Source: Desulfonatronum thiosulfatophilum (GTDB lineage Bacteria; Desulfobacterota; Desulfovibrionia; Desulfovibrionales; Desulfonatronaceae). From it: a DNA stretch of 64,000 nt. The position numbers and the translations under genes are program-made. The notes below the pieces were generated by a model, which had not been told where the DNA came from, searched no databases, and worked only from the letters and a program-made list of their open reading frames with translations. Location: NCBI RefSeq assembly GCF_900104215.1, contig NZ_FMXO01000022.1, positions 1-64,000 on the forward strand, in the 5' to 3' direction. Of the stretch, positions 53,506 through 62,909 are shown piece by piece. Position 1 is the first letter of the stretch. Each line of letters starts with the position of its first letter.

Positions 53506-53725
53506 AACAACTCAGCTCATCTCACAGCAAGACCTGGAGTGTTCCGGCTTGTCTCGATTTTTTGGCATCGCCTGTCTGACTGAGCCAGGATTCGTTCATC
53601 GAACCATTGCCGGACGCATAAAGCACAAAATGCTGTTTATTCGTGCAATGGTTAGATGTTACGAAGCCGGCGAAGGAGTTGCGATGCCGAAAAATCGAGA
53701 CAAGCCGGAACGCAGCTGAGTAGTT
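53506..53725. repeat. Family B structured repeat, copy 3
   Basis: 220 bases. The long stem here is TTCCGGCTTGTCTCGATT...GGCATCGC with its partner (29 of 30 paired), differing from copy 2 at several pairs on both sides. It ends five bases before the VanX stop codon and lies between convergent genes. Confidence 0.9.
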
Positions 53726-53729
53726 GCAT

Positions 53730-54500
53730 CTATTCAATGATCGAATATTTTTTTCGAACGACATCCTTGGCAAAGGCATCATAGTGCCACCACTCTATTT
53801 CCAGAGGATGCCAGCCCGCATCAACCATGACGCTGCGCAGGATACGCCGGTTTGCGATTTGTTCCTTGGTCAGTTCGCCCTCTTGGAGATAATATTCTTC
53901 CAGTCGAGGCTGGGACAATGGTCCGAAGTGGTCCATGGGCGTTCCCATGTCGAACTTTTCTCCGGTTCGCACGTTGACCAGGGTCACGTCCACCGCTGCT
54001 CCGTAATTGTGCATCGAGCCGGCAAAGGGGTTTGCCACGTAATGCTGCTTGGACGTCCCGACAACAAGCTTCCACATCTTGTGCTGGATGGATCGCGGTC
54101 TCAGCGCGTCCCCGACCAGGATCCGCAGGTCCGGGTGGCGCTCCTGGAGTATTGCACTGGCCCTGACGAGCATTTTCGAGGGTTCGGGGCGCAGATAAGC
54201 ACGGGTGAAATCACCGTATGCGCTTGCTCCCATGAAATTGTCATCCCGGGCGTATTTCAGATCAACCAGAATGGATGGGTCCAGATTCTGGACATCAACA
54301 AACCCTTCTTTGATCAACTTCAGCTCAAGCGGTGAAATCGAATGTATTTCATCTTTATGCTGGAGCATCGTATACTTTTCCCCCAACAAGTCCGTTTCCC
54401 AGGCCTGAGCAACCGAAGCCGCAGCCACCGTCATAAGCAACCAGGCCCCCCAAAAAAAGAAAAGATAAGTAAGGCTGTTCTTCATTGCCGCAATATTCAT
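53730..54500 (-). CDS. VanX-type D-Ala-D-Ala dipeptidase (M15)
   Basis: 256 residues with a signal peptide (hydrophobic stretch about 8-28 after MKNS). SMHNYGAAVDVTL (His and Asp zinc ligands) and EWWHYDAFA (general base Glu and His) match the M15D family. In the periplasm it would cut D-Ala-D-Ala or trim peptidoglycan peptides; it is not proof of glycopeptide resistance. GAGG upstream supports ATG 54500. Confidence 0.92.
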   Translation of the reverse strand: MNIAAMKNSLTYLFFFWGAWLLMTVAAASVAQAWETDLLGEKYTMLQHKDEIHSISPLELKLIKEGFVDVQNLDPSILVDLKYARDDNFMGASAYGDFTRAYLRPEPSKMLVRASAILQERHPDLRILVGDALRPRSIQHKMWKLVVGTSKQHYVANPFAGSMHNYGAAVDVTLVNVRTGEKFDMGTPMDHFGPLSQPRLEEYYLQEGELTKEQIANRRILRSVMVDAGWHPLEIEWWHYDAFAKDVVRKKYSIIE

Positions 54501-54570
54501 GCAATACCTCAAATGTTAAAATCATGAACAAGGCTTGTGCTTTGATACATGTCCCAAATGGTCCTTAAAA

Positions 54571-55647
54571 TTACCGTTGTTGTTTCGAAAGCCAATCCAG
54601 TCCCTGATTGTAGACGATATCGTGCCCCCCGTCGAAAAGAACGATGGTCGCATTGTTTGATTTTCGCTTCAATACAACCGGAAGGCCCGCCTTCTCGAAA
54701 AAAGGGTCCGATACTTCCTGTCCCTGAAGGTGTTCAGGCAGAGCTTTGTTTTCATCAATGTACATAAAATCTTCCTCTGAAATTCTATCTTCTTCGTCGG
54801 CAAGTTCATTGAATGCCCGGATGGCGTGGGAAGGCGGGACAAAGGGATCGCCCATGCCCCCGCCGACATACACCTGAACCTCAGTGCCGCGGGCCTGGGA
54901 CAGGTATGTTGATGGGCTTCTCTTCCGGCATTCCTCCCGCGCCTGGTCGCTCACGGTCGGATTGCCGCCGCAGGAGGCCTCGATGTCTCTTTGGTAGCGG
55001 TCAGCGTAAAACAACTGGGCTTCTTCCAGATAGTCATACCAGTCATTGAGGTCGTATACCGGCACGGATGCCAGGGCAGCCGTGAACTTGTCCGGATATC
55101 GACCGACCATGATCAGCGACATCATCGCCCCGCCGGAAAAACCGGCCAGATAAATCCGACTTTCATCCACCTCGGCATTGGCCTTGGCGTACTCCAGGGC
55201 CTGGAGCACGTCCCGGACCGCCTTTTCCGAGCCCGTGGCATCCGCGTTGTCGAATCGGCCGCGAAAATCAGGATGCATGAAGATCCAGTCGTTCTTCACG
55301 GCAAAGACGCCGTAGGGAATGCCGTAATGTTGCAAATAGCTGTCGCTCCAACTGTGCAGAGCCAGGAGCAACGGTTTTTTTCCATCGCTCCCCGAGTTGT
55401 ACCAGAGCGCAGGCTGCCCGGACTCATTCCCCTGTCTTGGAATGGATATTTCAACAACCTCCGGTGCAGCCTTCTGCCAGGCCTGCTTTTCAGGAAGATT
55501 GCGCAGGGGAAGGTCTGCCACTTGCGTGAATGAAATATAGTCCTCGACAAATTGAACATCCGCGGGGGCATTGGATCGTAAGGCAATCAGGAACATGAAT
55601 CCGACCCAGGCCATGATAACCAGTTTGATGTGTTTGGAAAGGTTCAT
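54571..55647 (-). CDS. Secreted alpha/beta-hydrolase esterase/peptidase
   Basis: 358 residues with a signal peptide (about 1-27). The nucleophile elbow is GFSGGAMMS (Ser near 168), with an aspartate in a later loop and FDGGHDI for the catalytic His, as in prolyl-oligopeptidase-like or feruloyl esterase folds. It overlaps the acyltransferase gene by four bases (ATGA), so it may remove or balance the acyl groups that enzyme adds. Substrate unknown. Confidence 0.83.
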   Translation of the reverse strand: MNLSKHIKLVIMAWVGFMFLIALRSNAPADVQFVEDYISFTQVADLPLRNLPEKQAWQKAAPEVVEISIPRQGNESGQPALWYNSGSDGKKPLLLALHSWSDSYLQHYGIPYGVFAVKNDWIFMHPDFRGRFDNADATGSEKAVRDVLQALEYAKANAEVDESRIYLAGFSGGAMMSLIMVGRYPDKFTAALASVPVYDLNDWYDYLEEAQLFYADRYQRDIEASCGGNPTVSDQAREECRKRSPSTYLSQARGTEVQVYVGGGMGDPFVPPSHAIRAFNELADEEDRISEEDFMYIDENKALPEHLQGQEVSDPFFEKAGLPVVLKRKSNNATIVLFDGGHDIVYNQGLDWLSKQQR

Positions 55648-56732
55648 GCGATTATTTTCCTCATGAAGGGCACAAGGCTGAAGATGAAGACCAGGCTCAA
55701 CGAAAGGACAAAAATACTTAATGCAAAAAATGGTATTCCCACGGCAAGGGGCAAGGTCATTCCGAACGCGCTGCCATGGTCTATGGTGAACCCCAGACGC
55801 CCGTCCCGGAGGAGTTCCAAAATCAGGGCATGGATCAAATAGATCCCGAAAACGCTTTTCCCGATCCGTTGCAGCAGCTTCGGGGAGTTCATGCGGATAC
55901 GTTCATTGCCGTTTTCCGTTATTACCCTGCGCGTGTCGAAAACGCTCCGCACGATGAAAAAAAGCGGTATAGCCATGGCAACGACAGTAATGCTGAAGTA
56001 ATCATAGAAGAAATGGACAAATTCGCCGGCCTGACGGCTCGCCAGATACGTTCCAACCGAGGTGGCCGCCCCGCCGGCCAAAAAAACGAGCGCCGGCAAG
56101 AACAAGCGGGATTTTGATTGAACCGTGACATCCTTGAGCAAATATCCCAGCAGAAAGTAGCCGCTGAGCTTAAGGGCCGAGTATTCGTTCAGATCCGAGA
56201 CAAAGTAGGTTTCGTAGTCGAACAGTTCGTGAATGATCGGCAGCACCGACGCCCAGCAGAACCAGAGCCCCACAAGATACCATGCGAATTTCCTCGGCGC
56301 CTGGTTCAGCAGCGCACTGATCACCGGCGCGAAAAGATACAAGGTGACCAGCATGTAGATGAACCACAGATGATAATAGATCGGCTCGGAGAACAGCAGC
56401 GGGAAAAAATCACCTATCCCGTATTCGTCTCCCTTGACTTGAATTCCGTAGAAAAAATAGACGGCGCTCCAGACAAGGAAGGGAATAAGTATTCTTCTGA
56501 TCCGGACCAGAAGAAATTCCCGCAATGGAACCTTGTCCGCCCCGGGCAGCACCAAAGCCCCGCTGACCATGACGAACAAGGGAACACACCAGCGGACGAA
56601 TGAGTCGTAGATATTCCCGGTCCACCATGCGGCGGAATCCTCGAAGGGAACCAGAAACGGCGCCGAAGCATGCAGGAGAACGACGCCGAAGATGGCCAAA
56701 ATCTTGAGAACATCCACCCATAGCAAACGCAT
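55644..56732 (-). CDS. Membrane acyltransferase 3 family protein
   Basis: 362 residues and about ten helices. LLWVDVLKILAIFGVVLLHAS (N-terminal, with the catalytic His) and VRIRRILIPFLVWSAVYFF are typical of the O-acyltransferase family. ATG 56732 has GGAAGG upstream. It probably acylates a cell-surface glycan; it is coupled to the secreted esterase. Confidence 0.88.
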   Translation of the reverse strand: MRLLWVDVLKILAIFGVVLLHASAPFLVPFEDSAAWWTGNIYDSFVRWCVPLFVMVSGALVLPGADKVPLREFLLVRIRRILIPFLVWSAVYFFYGIQVKGDEYGIGDFFPLLFSEPIYYHLWFIYMLVTLYLFAPVISALLNQAPRKFAWYLVGLWFCWASVLPIIHELFDYETYFVSDLNEYSALKLSGYFLLGYLLKDVTVQSKSRLFLPALVFLAGGAATSVGTYLASRQAGEFVHFFYDYFSITVVAMAIPLFFIVRSVFDTRRVITENGNERIRMNSPKLLQRIGKSVFGIYLIHALILELLRDGRLGFTIDHGSAFGMTLPLAVGIPFFALSIFVLSLSLVFIFSLVPFMRKIIA

Positions 56733-56787
56733 TGGCCCTTCCTGGGTCACTTTGCCAAGCTCATGGATCGTGAACGAAATGAGCCGG

Positions 56788-57180
56788 TCACCCTTTCGCC
56801 TTGTTCTCCCATAACCCCATCACATTCCCTTCTGTATCGCGAAAATACGCATAATAGCCCATATCCGGAACTTCGCCCTTGGGCACGACGAGTTGACCAC
56901 CGGCCTGCTCGATCAATTTGACGTGATCGTCGATGGAAGGAACTTCAATGGTCACGACCGGATGTTGCAAGGCTGATTCCTTCTTGAAAATCCCGCCATT
57001 GATCGCCCCTTTTTCCGTATGCATGTAATGATCGTCCACCGGAGTGGTAATAGCGAAAGTATACACGTCGTCCTTGTGCGGCATGTCCTCCATGTTCCAT
57101 CCGAATACCAACGCATAGAATTTCTTTGCCCGTTCCCTGTCTTCAGAGGGCAACTCGAAGTGCACGACTTTGTTCATCAT
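56788..57180 (-). CDS. VOC (glyoxalase-like) family protein
   Basis: 130 residues. VVHFELPSEDRERAKKFYALVFGW and the C-terminal YYAYFRDTEGNVMGLWE show the paired VOC fold with metal-ligand positions. GGAGA lies before ATG 57180. Reaction unknown. Confidence 0.88.
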   Translation of the reverse strand: MMNKVVHFELPSEDRERAKKFYALVFGWNMEDMPHKDDVYTFAITTPVDDHYMHTEKGAINGGIFKKESALQHPVVTIEVPSIDDHVKLIEQAGGQLVVPKGEVPDMGYYAYFRDTEGNVMGLWENKAKG

Positions 57181-57252
57181 TATTCTCCCTTCGTCACCAA
57201 GGCCTGAAAAGTGAAAAGAACCGGACAACACCAGGAACCAGCTAACTGGATA

Positions 57253-57472
57253 GTCACTGAAAAATTCCAGTCAACGTGAAAGCTCAATGCCCGTCACGAT
57301 CCGATGTCCGGGGGCCGTGGCTCAGATCGAGAGCCGCCTCAGACGCGTAGAGGCATGTTTGGATAATTTTATGGAAGAAATAGAGAGAAGTGCGACATCC
57401 GCGGAAATGGACGCAGACCGTTCATCGTATCGATGAAGGCCCTTCTCCATTTATGCTGGAATTTTCGACGAC
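57253..57472. repeat. Direct repeat D, copy 1 (about 220 bp)
   Basis: Starts GTCACTGAAAAATTCCAGTC and matches 59354-59575 in the same direction with about 90 % identity or more. A two-base deletion relative to copy 2 breaks a short MEEIERSATS frame. Confidence 0.9.
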
Positions 57473-57645
57473 ACCAACGGCTTCCGTTTCAACTCGAATC
57501 CTTGATTGTGTCTTGTCGTCCAAAGTGCGTTGAAGGGAGCAGCTATCGAGGCAGATTCTCATCCGGGATTTACACTCGGTGCTTCCGTTTAATCTGATAG
57601 TGAACAAAATATTGGCAGAAAAAGAGTTTCGAGTATGCTGGAAAA

Positions 57646-57894
57646 ATGTCAAAAAATTATCAATTCATCACTCATAACCGAAATCTGTACGTAGATCGGG
57701 TCAAACCTTTTCTCGGACGACCTGTGATCAAAATTCTTTCCGGGATGCGTCATGTAGGGAAAAGTTGCCTTTTGCGACTAACGGACGGCCTGTTGATGAC
57801 ATGGTTTTCTCCGTATTTCATTGGTCGTTCAGAACCGGGCAAGCCTGATGTGATATTGGATTTATCCTTGATTGTAATTTTATTGACTAAATAA
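57646..57894 (+). pseudogene. Truncated AAA ATPase (DUF4143-type) N-terminus
   Basis: The first 45 residues, YVDRVKPFLGRPVIKILSG then MRHVGKSCLL, match the start of AAA_14/DUF4143 ATPases with their P-loop. After residue 45 the similarity ends and the frame stops at 82 residues, whereas intact members have about 400. A remnant. Confidence 0.7.
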
Positions 57895-57911
57895 AGCCGA
57901 ACACATAATTT
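57883..57911 (+). promoter_or_regulatory. Promoter of the second vapBC
   Basis: TTGACT (57883-57888), 17 bases, TAATTT (57906-57911), about 31 bases before the ATG, with AAAGGAGG between. A near-palindrome TTGTAG...CTTACAA overlaps the start region and may be the operator. Confidence 0.6.
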
Positions 57912-57941
57912 GTAGTCAGTTTGCTTACAAAGGAGGCGATC

Positions 57942-58202
57942 ATGCAAATGACAATCCGCATACCTGAAGAATACATGACACAAGTCCACGATATTTCATT
58001 GCGAACCGGTTTGAAGAAGTCAGACATCGCCAGATTGGCCATCAAGGACTTTCTCGAACGTTTCGACGAGGTCCAGGGTCAGGAGAACAAGCCCATCAAC
58101 AAGGCGTCGGATCTGATCGGCGTTGTCACCAGTGGAATTCCTGATCTGGGTCGAAACCACCGCCGCTACATTCTCAAAGGAATGAAGGACCGCGAATCGT
58201 GA
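57942..58202 (+). CDS. Ribbon-helix-helix antitoxin
   Basis: 86 residues. MQMTIRIPEEYMTQVHDIS and KKSDIARLAIKDFLERF form a ribbon-helix-helix domain (1-45); the tail would bind the toxin. AAAGGAGG sits six bases upstream of ATG 57942. Its end overlaps the PIN gene by four bases. Confidence 0.85.
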   Translation: MQMTIRIPEEYMTQVHDISLRTGLKKSDIARLAIKDFLERFDEVQGQENKPINKASDLIGVVTSGIPDLGRNHRRYILKGMKDRES

Positions 58203-58606
58203 ATGCGCTGTTGGATACCGGCCCCTGGGTTGCGTTGATCGACGCAAGCGAAACCTCTCATGAGGCGTGCGTTGAGTGGTTTGGCGCGTTTTCCGGAAAG
58301 CTCTACTCGACGGAGCCCGTGCTGACGGAAGTCCTGTATCTCTTGAGTTTTTCCTTGAAAGCCCAGCAGGCCGCCATGGATTATGTCCTCCGGGGCATTG
58401 TCACACTCGTTCCAATAGATCTCCGGGCGCTGGAATCCGCCAGGACGCTGATGAGCAAATATGCCGACCTGCCCATGGATTTCGCTGATGCCAGCCTCGT
58501 TGTTCTTGCCTCGGAATCTCGTATCTTGAATATTGTGACCCTGGATGAGCGAGATTTCAAAGTGTATCGGACTCAGGACAAGAAGGCTTTTTCCATTTTC
58601 CCTTAA
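58199..58606 (+). CDS. PIN-domain toxin
   Basis: 135 residues. Asp6 (LLDTGPWV), Glu44 (VLTEVLYLL) and the MDFADASLVVLA segment (aspartates near 99-102) are the PIN metal ligands. GTG 58199 overlaps the antitoxin stop (GTGA). RNA-cleaving toxin; target unknown. Confidence 0.86.
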   Translation: MNALLDTGPWVALIDASETSHEACVEWFGAFSGKLYSTEPVLTEVLYLLSFSLKAQQAAMDYVLRGIVTLVPIDLRALESARTLMSKYADLPMDFADASLVVLASESRILNIVTLDERDFKVYRTQDKKAFSIFP

Positions 58607-58757
58607 ATCGCGAGCGGTTCCCTTTTTCCGGGTCATGTTCATCAAGAAATCGGGTAATCAATATGGCATATCGGTTATTTCATACCCCCTAAGAAGGGTT
58701 CATCAAGCAATTTCAGCCCTTCTGCTCTTTTTCGCTGATCACGGAAATGCGAGCAGT

Positions 58758-59345
58758 TCACTTTCCAGCAAGGCAATCCTGAATCTGCAAGGCCAAGTGC
58801 CGTCCTTGCTCATCCTCGCGCAGAGCCATCAGGAACAGGGTCTGCCCGTTGCTGCCGGCGGACCAGAGTTCGCCGATGCTCTGTTTTTCACGAGCATCGT
58901 CCCCGGTGGCCAGATGTTCTCCTTTGTACTCCAGGACCAAGGTTCTTCCGTCCTTGAGCCGGGCCACGAAGTCCGGAAAAAAACGACCATGGGACAGGGG
59001 CAGCCAGAAGGATCCGGGTTGCCGGTCCACATTGCGGACCCACCACTCAACGTCCGGATGGGCGTCCAAAGTTACGGCGCAGTCGTACTCCTCCCCGCTG
59101 GGCTTCAGGTCAGGGATGTGCGGATAGAAATGCTTTTTAAAGCGATAGGTGCCCCGGTAGGCCGGAATAGATTCGGCATAACCGGATGCCGGGTACGTAT
59201 GGGCATAGGTGAAGCTGGTCTCCGTCCAGGCATCTGGGGCAAACAGCAGACGCTGGTAGCCCTCGGCCAGTGCCCCGGGAGCGGAGTCGTTCCAGCTTGG
59301 CCTTCAGGGCCGCAGCCAAAGAAAGGTTAAAAAAGGACAGGATAA
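58758..59345 (-). pseudogene. Remnant of a type III restriction/DEAD helicase C-terminus
   Basis: The minus strand gives ...YRFKKHFYPHIPDLKPS, EEYDCAVTLDAHPDVEWWVR, FFPDFVARLKDG, VLEYKG, the nuclease-like end of type III Res or related helicases (D...ExK in PDF...EYK). A frameshift near 59308 and loss of everything upstream at repeat D copy 2 show that it is broken. Confidence 0.72.
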
Positions 59346-59353
59346 AAATTCTT

Positions 59354-59575
59354 GTCACTGAAAAATTCCAGTCAACGTGAAAGCTCAATGCCCGTCACGA
59401 TCCGATGTCCGGGGGCCGTGGCCCAGATCGAGAGCCGCCTCAAACGCGTAGAGGCATGTTAGGATAATTTTATGGAAGAAATAGAGAGAAGTGCGACATC
59501 CTCGGAAATGGACGCAGACTGTGTCATCGTATTGATGAAGGCCCTTCTCCATTCAATGCTGGATTTTCCGACGAC
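59354..59575. repeat. Direct repeat D, copy 2 (about 220 bp)
   Basis: Matches 57253-57472 in the same direction. Here a 44-residue frame (ATG 59472 to TGA 59606) is open. The copy truncates the Res remnant and precedes the end of hsdR. Confidence 0.9.
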
Positions 59576-59675
59576 GACAGAAAGGACAAAGGAAAGCCGC
59601 CCCTGACCCAGAGCTGGTCGATCCCTTGGGGAATGCGTTGCAAAAAGGAGGATCAGAAACAGCTGCCCTCAAACT

Positions 59676-62600
59676 TCATTCTGAGCAAGTTAATTCACTT
59701 GCCAACATCTCCGCCTGCTTAAGCACCGTCTCGGTTGCCAGTTTTTGCATGTCAGGCGGATACCCGAATTGTCTTAAAGTCCTTTTTACAATGACTTTGA
59801 GTTTTGCCTTTACACTTTCTTTCATTGTCCAATCGATTGAAGCGTTTGCTTTTACTCGTTCGAACAATACAATGGCCAACTCGCGCAACTTGTCCTGTTG
59901 CATTAACTCTCTGGCGCTCTTGTTGTTGGCTACGGCAGTATAAAAAGCGTACTCATAGTCACTCATGCCGAGCTCTTCGGCCTGCTTATCCGATTTGACG
60001 ATTTCCTTGCTGATATTGATCAGCTCGTCCATCACCTCCACCGCCGTGAGCACCTTGGCGTGGTATCGCTTGATGGCATCTTGCAGCATCTCCATCAGGG
60101 TCCGGCTTTGCACCAGATTCTTTTTGGCGCGCGCTTTGATTTCGTCGTTGAGCAGTTTTTTGAGAACTTCCAGCGCGACGTTTTTGTGCTCCTTGTTTTT
60201 CAGCTCCAGCAGGAACTCCTCGGAAAGAATCGAAATATCGGGCTTCTTGATTCCGGCAGCGTCGAACACATCAATGACTTGCTCCGACACCAGCGCCTTG
60301 TCGATCACCTGTCGGATGGTTGATTCGATTTCCTCGTTGGTACGACCCGTGCCGGTGCTGTCGAACTTCGCAAGCCTCGCCTTCACCGCCTGAAAGAAGG
60401 CGATTTCATCCTTCACATCCAGGGCCTGTTCATGAGGAATGGCGATGGCGAATGCCTGCGACAGGGCGGTGACTTGGTCGATATAACGCTTCTTGCCATC
60501 CTCCAGCCCGAGGATATGTTCCTCGGCCGCCAGGATCATTGAGAGTTTTCTGGAGGTGTCGGCCTCGAAGTAATCCTCGTAAGGGAAGCCGTGATACATG
60601 CCGGCCACCACTTCGATCTTCTCCAGCATCAATTGCACGGCCTGTTCCTGGGCCAGCATCGGATCGCCCTTGCCACCGGCATCGGCATAGAACGACAACG
60701 CCTGCTTGAGATCGGAAGCAATGCCCAGATAGTCCACCACCAAACCCGCCGGCTTGTCACCATATACCCGATTCACCCGCGCAATGGCCTGCATCAGGTT
60801 GTGGCCCTTCATAGGCTTGTCGATATACAAGGTGTGCATACAGGGCGCATCGAAGCCGGTGAGCCACATATCGCGCACAATAACCAGCTTCAGCTCGTCA
60901 TCGGGGTCTTTCATGCGCTCGGCGAGGGTCTTGCGTTGCTCTTTGGTGGTGTGATGCCCGGCCAGTTTCGGGCCATCCGCGGAGGCCGCCGTCATCACCA
61001 CCTTGATCACGCCCTTGGTCAGATCGGGTGAGTGCCATTCCGGCTTCAGCTTGATGATCTCTTCATACAGATCAGCCGCAATGCGCCGCGACATGGCCAC
61101 GATCATCGCCTTGCCCGCAAACACTTCCTGGCGTTGCTCGAAATGCGCCACGATGTCCCGCGCCACATTCCGGATGCGCTGCTCCGCGCCGACCAAGGCC
61201 TCCATCTTCGTCCACTTGGCCTTGGCCTTCTGGGTCTCGGTCAGTTCGTCCTGTTCCAGCTCCTCGTCCAGTTCGGCTATGAGCTTCTTGCCCTCGGCGC
61301 TGAGCGACACCCTGGCCAGACGGCTTTCGTAGTAAATTTTCTTGGTGGCCCCGTCCTCCACCGCTTGGGCGATGTCGTACACATCGACATAATTGCCGAA
61401 CACCGCCGGGGTGTTGACGTCGGTCTTTTCGATGGGCGTCCCGGTAAAACCCAGGTAGGTCGCGTTCGGCAGGGCGTCGCGCAGATATTTGGCAAAGCCG
61501 TACACAATCCGCTTGCCGGTGATGTTGCCTTGCGCGTCTTTCTCGTCCACGGTTTTAGCCTTGAAGCCGTACTGGGTGCGGTGCGCTTCGTCGGCGATCA
61601 CCACCACATTGCGGCGGTCGGTCAGTTCCTCGTAGACATTGCCTTCTTCCGGCTGGAACTTCTGAATGGTGGTGAAGATCACCCCGCCGGACGCTACTCG
61701 CAATAGCCGTTTCAACTCTTGACGGTCATCCACCTGCACCGGCTCCTGCCGCAAGAGCTGGGTACAGGCGGCAAATGTATCGAACAATTGATCATCCAGA
61801 TCGTTGCGGTCGGTGATCATGACAACGGTGGGGTTATCCAGCGCCAGGACGATCTTGCCCGTATAGAAAACCATCGTAAGCGATTTGCCGCTGCCCTGCG
61901 TATGCCACACCACTCCGGCCTTGCGGTCTCCCGGCGGTTGGGCATCAACACTTGCCAAGCCGTAACTCTCCGGCGTTTCAGCCATTACCCGTGGCGCTTC
62001 ACTCGTCGCCCGCAAGGTGGAAGCCACCGCCGCGTTGACGGCGTAGTACTGGTGATACGCCGCCAGCTTCTTCACCGTGCTGATGCTGATAATACCCGTT
62101 GCCGGGTCTTCTTTCTTTGACTTTTCGAACACAACAAAATGGCGCAGCAAATCCAGCAGCGTTGCCTTGTTCAACATGCCCTGGATCAAGGTTTCCAACT
62201 GACTGATCAGCGCGGATGCCTCCAGCTTGCCGTCCGCCGTTTTCCACGCCATGAATCGGGAGAGCCCCGCGGACAGTGATCCCACTTTGGCTTCCAGCCC
62301 GTCGGAGATCACCAACAGGCCGTTGTAGGTGAAAAGACTGGGGATCACTTCCTTGTAGGTCTGCAATTGCTGGTAGGCGGATTTGATGGTGGCGTTTTCA
62401 TCGGCGGCGTTTTTGAGTTCCATCACCACCAGCGGCAGACCGTTGACGAACAAGACCACATCCGGGCGCTTGCTCTGGTGCCCCTGATTCGTATGGTGGC
62501 CGATCACCGTAAACTGATTGGCAATGACGAATTCGTTGTTCTCGGGCCGGGCGAAATCCACCAGCCACACCAGGTCTCCGCGCTCATTTCCTCTGTGCTG

Positions 62601-62909
62601 GTAGGTGACCTTGATGCCCTCGGTCAGCATTCGGTGAAAGGCTTCATTATTTGCGATGAGTTCCGGCGAGTTCAGGCGCTGAACCTGCTTGATCGCCTCC
62701 TCGCGCACATCGGCGGGAATGGTCGGATTGATACGCGCTACCGCCGAGCGCAGCCGCTCCAGCAGCAACACATCCTCAAAGCGTTCGCGCTCCGGCGTTT
62801 CGCTGTCCGGCGCGATGCCCGGGGCATAGACGTACTGATACCCGAGCTTCACGAACAGCCCGATGGCGAAGGTTTCGATAGCGGACTCGGTAATTTTAGA
62901 AGTCATCAC
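59676..62909 (-). CDS. hsdR: Type I restriction enzyme R subunit (second system)
   Basis: 1077 residues. HTQGSGKSLTMVF (Lys342), VVVIADEAHRTQYG, LGFTGTPIEK, RDMWLTGFDAP and LMQAIARVNRVYG are the translocase motifs. RPDVVLFVNGLPLVVMELK gives the nuclease core. It differs clearly from the HsdR at 26844, so this is a separate system. Its start overlaps the RhuM gene by 14 bases. Confidence 0.95.
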   Translation of the reverse strand: MMTSKITESAIETFAIGLFVKLGYQYVYAPGIAPDSETPERERFEDVLLLERLRSAVARINPTIPADVREEAIKQVQRLNSPELIANNEAFHRMLTEGIKVTYQHRGNERGDLVWLVDFARPENNEFVIANQFTVIGHHTNQGHQSKRPDVVLFVNGLPLVVMELKNAADENATIKSAYQQLQTYKEVIPSLFTYNGLLVISDGLEAKVGSLSAGLSRFMAWKTADGKLEASALISQLETLIQGMLNKATLLDLLRHFVVFEKSKKEDPATGIISISTVKKLAAYHQYYAVNAAVASTLRATSEAPRVMAETPESYGLASVDAQPPGDRKAGVVWHTQGSGKSLTMVFYTGKIVLALDNPTVVMITDRNDLDDQLFDTFAACTQLLRQEPVQVDDRQELKRLLRVASGGVIFTTIQKFQPEEGNVYEELTDRRNVVVIADEAHRTQYGFKAKTVDEKDAQGNITGKRIVYGFAKYLRDALPNATYLGFTGTPIEKTDVNTPAVFGNYVDVYDIAQAVEDGATKKIYYESRLARVSLSAEGKKLIAELDEELEQDELTETQKAKAKWTKMEALVGAEQRIRNVARDIVAHFEQRQEVFAGKAMIVAMSRRIAADLYEEIIKLKPEWHSPDLTKGVIKVVMTAASADGPKLAGHHTTKEQRKTLAERMKDPDDELKLVIVRDMWLTGFDAPCMHTLYIDKPMKGHNLMQAIARVNRVYGDKPAGLVVDYLGIASDLKQALSFYADAGGKGDPMLAQEQAVQLMLEKIEVVAGMYHGFPYEDYFEADTSRKLSMILAAEEHILGLEDGKKRYIDQVTALSQAFAIAIPHEQALDVKDEIAFFQAVKARLAKFDSTGTGRTNEEIESTIRQVIDKALVSEQVIDVFDAAGIKKPDISILSEEFLLELKNKEHKNVALEVLKKLLNDEIKARAKKNLVQSRTLMEMLQDAIKRYHAKVLTAVEVMDELINISKEIVKSDKQAEELGMSDYEYAFYTAVANNKSARELMQQDKLRELAIVLFERVKANASIDWTMKESVKAKLKVIVKRTLRQFGYPPDMQKLATETVLKQAEMLASELTCSE

